64,000 bases of DNA, from the NCBI RefSeq assembly GCF_010183535.1, contig NC_071331.1:17112001-17176000 (forward strand), given 5' to 3'. Positions 25,179 through 33,678 of the stretch are shown piece by piece (within the stretch, counting starts at the first letter, position 1; each line of letters starts with the position of its first letter). The notes under the pieces were generated by a model. It was given only the letters and a program-made list of their open reading frames with translations. It made no database searches and was not told where the DNA came from. The position numbers and the translations under genes are program-made. Source of the DNA: Caenorhabditis remanei (taxonomy: Eukaryota; Nematoda; Chromadorea; Rhabditida; Rhabditidae).

Positions 25179-25789
25179 TGTCGCGCCCATAACTGGGTTG
25201 TTATTTACGCGACCTTTCTGCTCATCAACTTCGGGTCAATTCGCGCTATATTCTGATCGAAGAGATTAGTTTTATAGCCAGAATTTACTCTATAAATTCT
25301 GACAATATATTGTGTGTTCAACTCCCCCAACTTCTCGCTCAAATCTGTGGAATCTGCACCGGAAATCGCCTCCAATCGATAACTCGCGATTGGAAGCGAT
25401 AATGCAACTGCGCTCCACTGGACAAAACTTCTGTTGCCAACAGCTTGGCGCGAAACGCCCGGGATTCTTCCAGAACGTTATAATTTGCCCGCGAAACTCT
25501 CTTCTATCGTTTCGCTCTTGTTCTTTACTCACTTCTCACATATTCCCCACCTATGGGACGGTGACTCGCTCACCGCTCTCTATTATCGTGTTCCCCCAGC
25601 TAGGTTTACCTAATAAACCGATTATTCACTACATTCTATTCTTAAAACCACTGAACCGAACCACCACTATTCTATCGATGCACAACCTCGTCTACTACGA
25701 GGAATTCTCTGGAACTTTTCCCCACAAATCCGCATTCTATTGGTGTGACGGTGCGGGCCTCACCAGCCAATCAAATCCCCGTCTCCACA
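25179..25789 (+). repeat. 5' LTR (611 bp)
   Basis: It begins TGTCGCGCCC and ends CTCCACA. TATAAA at 25291-25296 is a plausible promoter and AATAAA at 25612-25617 a plausible polyadenylation signal, so U3-R-U5 boundaries probably fall near 25320 and 25630. A short inverted repeat (TCCAATCG...CGATTGGA) lies near 25371-25394. One CGAAGAG (25258) and one CCCCAGC (25594) occur, words that recur through the interior. Confidence 0.95.
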
Positions 25790-25806
25790 TGGTGCATCGA
25801 CCGGGA
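25790..25806 (+). promoter_or_regulatory. Primer-binding site, tRNA-Gly-like
   Basis: TGGTGCATCGACCGGGA follows the LTR with no spacer. Its reverse complement ends in CCA and, from recalled tRNA sequences, matches the 3' end of tRNA-Gly(GCC) at 16 of 17 positions; position 11 is the mismatch. This marks where minus-strand DNA synthesis would be primed. Confidence 0.75.
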
Positions 25807-25813
25807 AAGGAAA

Positions 25814-26014
25814 AATATTGATCTTCCGAAGAGGATGGTTGATTTTTTTTCTAGAAAGAACCGAGGTGATGCGGATTATCGATTTTTTTCGACTATTATT
25901 CGCCGGAAAGCAAAGAAAATCGACTCTTCGAAGAGGAGAGCCGATTTTGTCCAAAGAAGAAGCTCGATGACGCGGATTATCGATTTTTATTTAACAATTG
26001 GTCGTCGGCGAAAA
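25814..26014 (+). repeat. Degenerate tandem duplication of about 100 bp
   Basis: Two units (about 25814-25913 and 25916-26014) share, in the same order, a CGAAGAGGA word, a GATTTT run, a GCGGATTATCGATTTTT core, and a GCCGG/GTCGG-GAAA-like end. The second unit begins with the 12-bp palindrome CTCTTCGAAGAG. It lies just 3' of the primer-binding site, where packaging or dimerisation signals of retroelements often lie. Confidence 0.55.
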
Positions 26015-26940
26015 GAAATGATGCAATTTATGTGATAATTTTTTTTTCTGGACCAAAAGCAGAGCGATTTCGCTGTAATTGTAAGTTGCTATACAAATTT
26101 CAGGTTTCCGAGCATTCAGCTTATGAGACGGAATTTCGAAATTATTGCGAAACGCTCCCCAGCTCACGAATAATAGAAGAGTGTGAGAGCAATGTGTAGA
26201 AGCCATTCTGATAGTTGATGTCAACTTCAAGCGGAGCTTCGCCAGCCGAATCGAAGAGATTCGCGGCGTTAGCGACAATGATGCAATTTCAAGAGGAATG
26301 TCGACAGCACTCGGCTCGAAGAGAGTCGTTGTGCTGGCGATAAGGACGAAAGCATCAAATGCAATCATTTGTCTACTGCTTCATCCGAGCAGAGCACAAG
26401 AACTCATCATGATGATCGATGCCCTGTGGACAGCAAGAAGAAAGTCAAAATCGGACGCGATGGAGACGACGTAGCTCCAAGGGGTCATCAACAGCGATGA
26501 CAGTGACGCAGAAGAACCTGCACAGATTCTCCGAAGAGGAGAATCAATCGGAGGCAGTAGACAGTGATCGGAAGTTGCCGCGAGAAGGCAGCTACTGGAA
26601 TGGGGCTGAAGAAGCCACAAAAGCCGTTCAATCGGAAGTCGAAGTGGGTGTTCCTCAAATAAATCCCAACAACAACAGGAACGGTGGCAACACAACGCAA
26701 CTGAAGGAGTGATGAAGCTAGATGATGATCTTTCCCCCTGCAACGGTGATCACACGCAATCAAGTGAGCCGGAGCACATCATCTAGTCACTCCAAAACGT
26801 CGTATAAACGTTGATTCGAGCAGTACCGCATGCCGAAGAGGTATAAGGAATTCTCGAAGAGTTGATCTGAAGCTGGGTCTTCAAGGGACAAGGGAAAAAG
26901 CCAGAATGTATAGGTTACGCGAAGAGCGAAACCGAGAAAT

Positions 26941-27168
26941 CACCCCCGCCCCCAGCATGTTCGACGGAGAACGCACTGCATGTCTTTCCGAAGAGGAATC
27001 CAAACAAAATGAATGCCTTTGCATACAAGCTGGTCAGCAAGGGACATCGGAGAACCCACACCGTAAAGGAGGATGGAGATTCTATGGACTCCGAAGAAAC
27101 CGGAAGGAAAGGCACGATGCTCCGAAGGAGCAGGAATGTTTCACCCCCGCCCCCAGCATGTTCGACGG
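26941..27168 (+). repeat. 27-nt exact direct repeat, copies 201 bp apart
   Basis: Positions 26941-26967 and 27142-27168 are identical. Each starts CACCCCCGCCCCCAGC and ends TTCGACGG. The flanks differ, so this is a short conserved word rather than a duplicated block. Each copy contains one CCCCAGC heptamer. Confidence 0.8.
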
Positions 27169-27650
27169 GTGGAAAACAGAACCAGACCAGACGGAACATG
27201 CAAAGACTTACTCAGTGCGACCTTCGAAGAGAAGCGTATTGCTCAATTTCTAACTGCTTGAGCTGCTGAGTCAATGTTCGAATCAACCCCCAGCATACTT
27301 CTGAAGGAGAAGAATGAGGGATACGACGCGACCCCCCATCGCACTTGGAAAGACTTGTAGAGGAAAGAAAGACGGATACGTTTACGGTGGAGGAAGAAAC
27401 CAACGACAAGGATTCTTTCAAGAGACGTGGACGACAGGCCAATCACGCTAGTTCATCAAACGGAAGAGAAGTCCACTAGACAATGCCCAACGCGCGGGGC
27501 AGTGCCGAAAGGACTCCTCGAAGTCAACATTCCCGATGACATGGACTGAAAGACTGCACCAATCAAGTCAAGTACAAGGACGATCACCTATGGTTGAAGC
27601 AGCCGTCACTCAAAATGCTAATAGGGTCCATGCAGCCTTCTCTCAAAGTG

Positions 27651-27905
27651 CAACTACGGTCAAGCAACCATCATTCAAAATGCAACTACGGTCAAGCAAC
27701 CATCATTCAAAATGCAACTACGGTCAAGCAACCATCATTCAAAATGCAACTACGGTCAAGCAACCATCATTCAAAATGCAACTACGGTCAAGCAACCATC
27801 ATTCAAAATGCAACTACGGTCAAGCAACCATCATTCAAAATGCTAATACGGTCAACAACCATCAGTCAAAATGCAACTACGGTCAAGCAGCCATCAGCCA
27901 AAATG
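27651..27905 (+). repeat. 32-bp tandem repeat array, about 8 copies
   Basis: Six perfect 32-bp units (starting CAACTACGGTCAAG, ending CAAAATG) occupy 27651-27842, followed by two diverged units to 27905. Partly related sequence lies upstream from about 27590. Since 32 is not a multiple of three, each unit shifts frame and successive units encode different peptides, which argues against a selected protein repeat. Confidence 0.92.
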
Positions 27906-30900
27906 CCAAAAAATTCTAACACACGGGTTGGAACCCATCAAACAAATCTCCGTCAAAAGCTTTGCAAGCTTCAACCCATTCACCCACGCTGTCACAGCAA
28001 CTCAAATTTTATCTAAACTCATCACATTAACATCTATACGTATCAGTCCGAAGAGGACATGAAGATGCGGTCTTCAACAAACTGGAATCACGAATCAAAG
28101 TGCAGGAAACTAACAATACTGATCATTCATCTGCAGAAGAAACGAAGAGTTTTGACCATCCCCAGCCTTCCCTCCTCGAACGTCTTAAGAGCATGGAGCT
28201 TGGGCGATCATCATTCGCATCTGAAATGGCGGAAGACACAATGTCTATCGGACAACGTCTATTAAGGAATCGAATGAATGATGTAGCGACAACAAAGTCT
28301 TCATGGCAAATTCCACAAAGGAAAAGAAACAACAATCCCCGTTCGAGAAGAGACAGTCATTGGTGGACAAGAGGAACAAATTGCTTATTCTGCAAGGAGA
28401 CCCAAGCGATCAAGACGAATCGACTCGTCTGGAAATGGTGCCTCAGCTGAAGTGTCACGGATTCTAAACCACATGGGAAGAGTTCAGCGGACCATTGAGA
28501 AGATCAATGGAAAGCTTGCTCATGAGGAAGCACAAAGGAAGCAGCAGCAAAAGAAGACATCCTTATCAGGTTTCGCATCTGATCCAGCACTAACAGCTAG
28601 AGTCGAGCCCAAGTCAGTGTGAACGGGATCACAGCAACGCTATCGCAAACCGAAAATACATCTTCTTGTTTGATTGGTTTGGAACAGGAAGATAAGACAA
28701 TGCTGCGTCAACTATTACGGGAACGTCTACGATACCCAATGGCTCCGGAAGGAACAGCGTGTCATTTTGATAAAAACGAAGGTCGAAGAGACCCCAGCAC
28801 CCAGAACCAAGGAGTCCAGAGACAACTGCAACTCTCAGAGAAGATGAATCACAACAGGTTGTCAAGGCGAACCTTTGCAAGCAACAGACACGTAGAGGCT
28901 CTGGAGATTGCTCGAACAGTTCCTACTCACACGCCTTCCCAACGACAATCTTGCTCAGCTCATCAACCACATGCACCTGGCCAGAGTTACGTGAGGAAAC
29001 TTGAGATGTTCGGAGATAACCCAGTTAATCCGTTCTTTCACTTCAAAACCGACGGAGCGATTCTCGAGTCGTCAACAAGCTGAAACCTCGGAATCCCAAG
29101 CAAATCGGATCACGAGAACTACAAGGAGAATTACAAATTCTGATCTGGAAAATCTTCAAGTTCTTCCCGAAGAGGGACGAATATTGAGGATTCGGTACGC
29201 AGTAATTATGGCAATTTGGAGCAATATGTTCGGCGGCTGCGGGAAAAGGAAAGAATCAATATCCTTTCTTGCTAATCAACCGCCCCACAGATAAAATTGA
29301 CAAGTTCACGTGACTCGGAACATCGAACAGACCAAATTCAGTTCGATTGACCCACCAAAAATTGCAATAAAATTCCTTCAATCGAATCTTCAACACATCA
29401 GTCACTTGGAGACATTCAAGGAACGATTCTTGACAAGGATTCGCGCCTGTAGCAGTATACCGATTTGCCACGAAGATGGTTTGCTGTCTTGCCACGCTCA
29501 AGGAGAAGGAGAAATGCATTCAACAAGATCTCGAATCAAGGAAGACAACGGAGAGCTGATCCTTATCTTCAAGCAGCTGATGACAATAGATCAAGAAGAG
29601 CAAGAAGATCTTCACATCCCCCAGCTGGACATGTCAACAAAGCCAGTCGGACCGCAGGAAGCTGGTACGTCGTCGAAATCAGAAGATGATTCCGGCAAGG
29701 GCACGAACCAATCTGATGTCAAAAGCGACAAACTGGTGTAAAAAAAAAAACTCGCACACAGCTTCTCGTACCAGTCGAAGAGAAAGAGGATCATCTCGAA
29801 ATTCTATCATCTCGCCGACAAAGCCAACGAGATCAAGCGAGAGATGAAGCAGTCCATACTGGCCAAGCTACGACGAGAAGCAAGAAAAAATCACGAGAAG
29901 ATGCTCGTCGAGACGTCTTTCACCCAGCCAGTGAGGAAAGAAGCCTCATGTAACAGCCACTCTCCGAAGGAGTATGGAATCACCGAAGAGGTGGAACCAA
30001 AGCACGACTCCCTCAACGAGTACTTGGTCAAACACTTCGTGATGGTCAAAGGACGAGCCGACAAGAAGAGCAAGGAACATCAACTCTTTGAGTCGAAGGA
30101 GAAAAAACTCACGACTATCAACTCATTGACGAACCGTTACAACCCAGCTCTTCATTTCCCAGTATACACTTCATAGGGGCCAACATCTGCTTCCGGATGC
30201 CCAGCTAGAACTCGAAGTTGAAGACTCCCATAAAGGACGGAAATCCAAACAGGAAGTTCTGGTTCCCAACAATGGTCAAGAAGCAACCAGCAAGCTATCA
30301 ACAACAGCAAGGAGGACGGACAAGTCCACGAACGAAGAGTTCGTGAGACAGACTCGCAACAGGCCGACAGAAGTCTCGGTCCAACCATCCAGGCTCAACG
30401 GCGTCGACGTTACCTGCGGTCTAGGACAAACAGTCAGGATTCGGTCAATCTGCATCCCCAGCTTGAGGACACATTGCCCAGTCAAAACAACCTGAGTCCA
30501 CTAACAGGACATCGCCTCAAGAGGAGACTACGTACAGGAGCTGAAAGAGAAGGATCTGAAGGGAGACGGAACCCACATACGCCCGAGCAATTAGATCAAC
30601 GGAGTCATCATCACAAGGTGCATGAAGCTTTCAAGTCAGGTAGCTCCATCGAAGAGATGGTGTTGGCCAGAAAGTCTCCATCACTCCAAGTTCGCATACA
30701 TCATGGTCGACAAGGACCATAAACTGGAACATCTTTCTAAAGTGAAGCAACATCTATAGGAAAACGTCGGAAAGGAGTTCTTCCATAGGCTCAAGATTTG
30801 CACCTAACAAGGATACGACATAGCGCTTAGCGAGGACAAAGTACAGCGAGAACCGAGAGAAGATCTCTGTTCCTCAAAGTATTGCGTTACCTTTTTCCAT

Positions 30901-31369
30901 CTATCGTCCCCCAGCGAAGGAGGATGCAAATCAAATGGATCCACAGCTGAATAATCATCCCGATGCAGCCACAAAGGGAAAAGAAGGTCAAGAGAGAACT
31001 CCCGACGCTCCTAGCGACTCGCAACTTCTTGCTACGACAACCGGAGCGAACCTTCTGTGCAAGGAAACCTCCAAAACGTCAACATTCAGCCGAGAAGAAC
31101 TAGGGACGTTTTATACCAAGACGTCTGCACAATCTTCTTCTAGCCCTCCACGCTCAAACTCGTCAACGTCGGTGCGATGCAAGCGATGCAAGCGATGGAG
31201 GACGGATTGCCACGAGCTCATTTAATTTTCGAGCAAACACTCTTTCCTTTTTTATTTCCGTCGTCAATCATTCGTTATCGCCCAACATCTTAAACGCTTG
31301 TGCGTTTCATCCACTAACTAAAGCGGATATTCATTGCAGAACTTGGATCAGCAATTCCCCAGCTCGACG

Positions 31370-32749
31370 ATGAACTTCCTGACAGGATTTCGCCAAAGAG
31401 CAACAAAAACGGTGAAAAAAGCGGATGACGAACGCAAAGAAGCGGACACCCTTCTTGAGTGGGACACGAGAGGGCTCAAAAGCGACATTCTAGCAATGAA
31501 GCAGAAAACTCTTAAGGACAAGCTTCCCGGACTGGAAGAGCTCGAAGCCGAACTTCGTCATTCAGTCGGCGAAGGAGGTGAAACTCAGGAAAGGCAGGAC
31601 GCCATCAGAAAGGAAATGAAAGCTCATCTCCAGCAGATCAACCACGCGGGTGTCTCGGAACGGGTCAGGTCCACGATTGAGAAGATCAGTCAAAGACTAT
31701 CAAACAACCTGTCCCCAGCACTACCTGTTCACCCATTAGGAGTAAACAGCACGTCTCTCCCGATCACCAGTATCGTGGGAACTACAGCCAACACACAAGC
31801 AACCGATACTACGAATGGGTCGAAGAGACTCAATAATATCGGAGCAAATAACGAAATGGCTCTCCCGGCTGTACTGGGAAGGTTAGAACACTCCCGCAAC
31901 ACCGAGTACTACAGTTGTGGAACGGATCGGGACCAGAGAAGCTCCAGCATCGATTCCTACGAATCAACACGCATAGTGCTCGAAGAGAGACTCTTCAGCC
32001 GAATGACTGCTATGGAGAAAACACAGGAAGCTACTGGAAGAGCTCTGAAAGAGTTGGATAAGTCAGTGAAAGACAAAAACTTCAACGACGCCAGAAGACT
32101 GTCAGCTATTGAAGCAGCAATCACCAAGATCGCAAACGCAGTCGAATTGCTACAAGAGCAACTTCAACATAGCGGATTCCACAATTCGAAGAGAGTTGGT
32201 GGAATCGGCCGTGAAGATACCGCACCTGTCGAAAGGTATTCTGAAAGAAAGAGGCCTCGATCAAGTGACATACTCGGAGTTTCGCAGGGAAGACCGAATA
32301 CGTCGCAGCAAGAGGAGTTCTACAGGGGACAAAATCGCGTACATCCCGAGGAATACCAACAGCCCCAGCGTAAAAGACCATACCAAAAGCAGAGACAGGA
32401 GAGAAAAGTCAGATTCGTACCACCAGGAAAGATAAGGCCCTGCAGATATTGCGAGGCACCAGATCATTGTGCGAACGAGTGCAGTCTTCCAGTAGAAGCA
32501 AAGATGAAAATGGTGGCCAACAAGGTGATGTGCTTCAACTGTCTCTCAACTCAGCATGGCGTCATCGACTGTCAATCGAAGCTCAACTGCTTGAACTGCT
32601 ACAAGCGTCACTACACTGCCCACTGCCCTCAGATTGAAGACAAGGAGAAGATCCAAGTCAGAAGCACGGAGACGGTGGACTACGAAGATGACGAGGAGTT
32701 GGAACACCAACTGCGCAACGGAAAAGAGGGTCAATCCTTCAACTGTTAA
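31370..32749 (+). CDS. Retrotransposon Gag with three zinc knuckles, 459 aa
   Basis: The first in-frame ATG (31370) gives MNFLTGFRQRATKTVKKADD, similar in style to BEL/Pao Gag starts; the open frame continues upstream without an ATG. The N-terminal part is helical and charged. Residues of about 200-275 look like coiled coil. A basic Gln/Arg tract precedes three knuckles at about residues 375-430: C-RY-C-x4-H-x4-C, C-FN-C-x4-H-x4-C, and C-LN-C-x3-H-x4-C. Gag forms the particle shell and its knuckles bind element RNA. It ends in TAA at 32749. A frame shifted by +1 is open from 32634 into the LTR, where pol might once have begun, but it shows no protease motif. The Gag appears intact. Confidence 0.85.
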   Translation: MNFLTGFRQRATKTVKKADDERKEADTLLEWDTRGLKSDILAMKQKTLKDKLPGLEELEAELRHSVGEGGETQERQDAIRKEMKAHLQQINHAGVSERVRSTIEKISQRLSNNLSPALPVHPLGVNSTSLPITSIVGTTANTQATDTTNGSKRLNNIGANNEMALPAVLGRLEHSRNTEYYSCGTDRDQRSSSIDSYESTRIVLEERLFSRMTAMEKTQEATGRALKELDKSVKDKNFNDARRLSAIEAAITKIANAVELLQEQLQHSGFHNSKRVGGIGREDTAPVERYSERKRPRSSDILGVSQGRPNTSQQEEFYRGQNRVHPEEYQQPQRKRPYQKQRQERKVRFVPPGKIRPCRYCEAPDHCANECSLPVEAKMKMVANKVMCFNCLSTQHGVIDCQSKLNCLNCYKRHYTAHCPQIEDKEKIQVRSTETVDYEDDEELEHQLRNGKEGQSFNC

Positions 32750-33062
32750 TACAGATTCGCTCAACTCCCCAGCCGTTCCATCTACTAATGCCTGTCGCTG
32801 TCAACTGTTGTTTCGATTAACTAAATCAAACGCTAATTATCCAAGTCCCACAAGGAATGATCAAAGTCAAGTAACCCGTCTTAGAAACGAAGAGTTTCTT
32901 ATCAGAAATCGCCGAACGGTCAACACCCAGCGAGAACAAAGGAGGCTTACGTGTCAATATCAAAGCCCAAATGATGTGTCAGAACCCAATGATGTGCCAA
33001 ACCTAGGTCTCAACCTACTTTCCTCATCTTCAACCGGAAAGCAGGTTCGTCCGCCCCCGGAA
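32750..33062 (+). other. Gag-to-LTR spacer
   Basis: A 313-bp stretch lies between the gag stop and the 3' LTR. The +1 frame stays open through it and is rich in Asn, Ser and Pro. It contains CGAAGAG (32888) and CCCCAGC (32767). The last 20 bp are C-rich rather than a polypurine tract, so the plus-strand priming site is unclear. Confidence 0.5.
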
Positions 33063-33673
33063 TGTCGCGCCCATAACTGGGTTGTTATTTACGCGACCTT
33101 TCTGCTCATCAACTTCGGGTCAATTCGCGCTATATTCTGATCGAAGAGATTAGTTTTATAGCCAGAATTTACTCTATAAATTCTGACAATATATTGTGTG
33201 TTCAACTCCCCCAACTTCTCGCTCAAATCTGTGGAATCTGCACCGGAAATCGCCTCCAATCGATAACTCGCGATTGGAAGCGATAATGCAACTGCGCTCC
33301 ACTGGACAAAACTTCTGTTGCCAACAGCTTGGCGCGAAACGCCCGGGATTCTTCCAGAACGTTATAATTTGCCCGCGAAACTCTCTTCTATCGTTTCGCT
33401 CTTGTTCTTTACTCACTTCTCACATATTCCCCACCTATGGGACGGTGACTCGCTCACCGCTCTCTATTATCGTGTTCCCCCAGCTAGGTTTACCTAATAA
33501 ACCGATTATTCACTACATTCTATTCTTAAAACCACTGAACCGAACCACCACTATTCTATCGATGCACAACCTCGTCTACTACGAGGAATTCTCTGGAACT
33601 TTTCCCCACAAATCCGCATTCTATTGGTGTGACGGTGCGGGCCTCACCAGCCAATCAAATCCCCGTCTCCACA
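33063..33673 (+). repeat. 3' LTR (611 bp)
   Basis: It is identical in length, and base for base by eye, to 25179-25789, with the same TATAAA, AATAAA and TG...CA ends. AGATT immediately follows. Confidence 0.95.
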
Positions 33674-33678
33674 AGATT

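Larger units (their letters stand above)
25807..31369 (+). other. Retrotransposon 5' interior, no intact coding region
   Basis: About 5.6 kb separates the primer site from gag. All plus-strand frames are broken into pieces of about 60-155 codons with no motif of protease, reverse transcriptase, RNase H, integrase or envelope that I can see. The base composition is balanced and purine-rich, unlike the AT-rich host flanks. It carries a near-tandem duplication by the primer site, a 27-nt direct repeat, a 32-bp tandem array, and most copies of CGAAGAG and CCCCAGC. A TTGCAG acceptor lies at about 31335-31340, so it may be an untranslated or spliced leader, or decayed pol and captured sequence. Confidence 0.6.
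25174..33678 (+). mobile_element. Complete LTR retrotransposon, BEL/Pao-like, gag only
   Basis: Two direct 611-bp LTRs (25179-25789 and 33063-33673) start TG and end CA. Both copies look identical when read side by side. The whole is flanked by the 5-bp duplication AGATT (25174-25178 and 33674-33678), as left by retroviral-type integrase. A tRNA-Gly-like primer site directly abuts the 5' LTR. The 7.27-kb interior contains one clear gene, a gag with three zinc knuckles immediately upstream of the 3' LTR. I find no protease, reverse transcriptase (no Y-x-DD), RNase H or integrase motifs. Identical LTRs imply a recent insertion, so a defective interior implies mobilisation in trans by an intact relative. 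The polarity is plus. No classical polypurine tract adjoins the 3' LTR. Confidence 0.93.

Noticed and set aside
25312..25821. 169-codon ORF and its minus-strand partner in the LTR as host genes
   Set aside because: They lie entirely in the LTR, recur identically in the second LTR, and overlap its TATA and polyA signals.
27536..28016. Two overlapping ORFs with repetitive QATIIQNA/SSNHHSKCN peptides as a repeat protein
   Set aside because: They are products of the 32-bp tandem array read in shifting frames; the unit length is not divisible by three.
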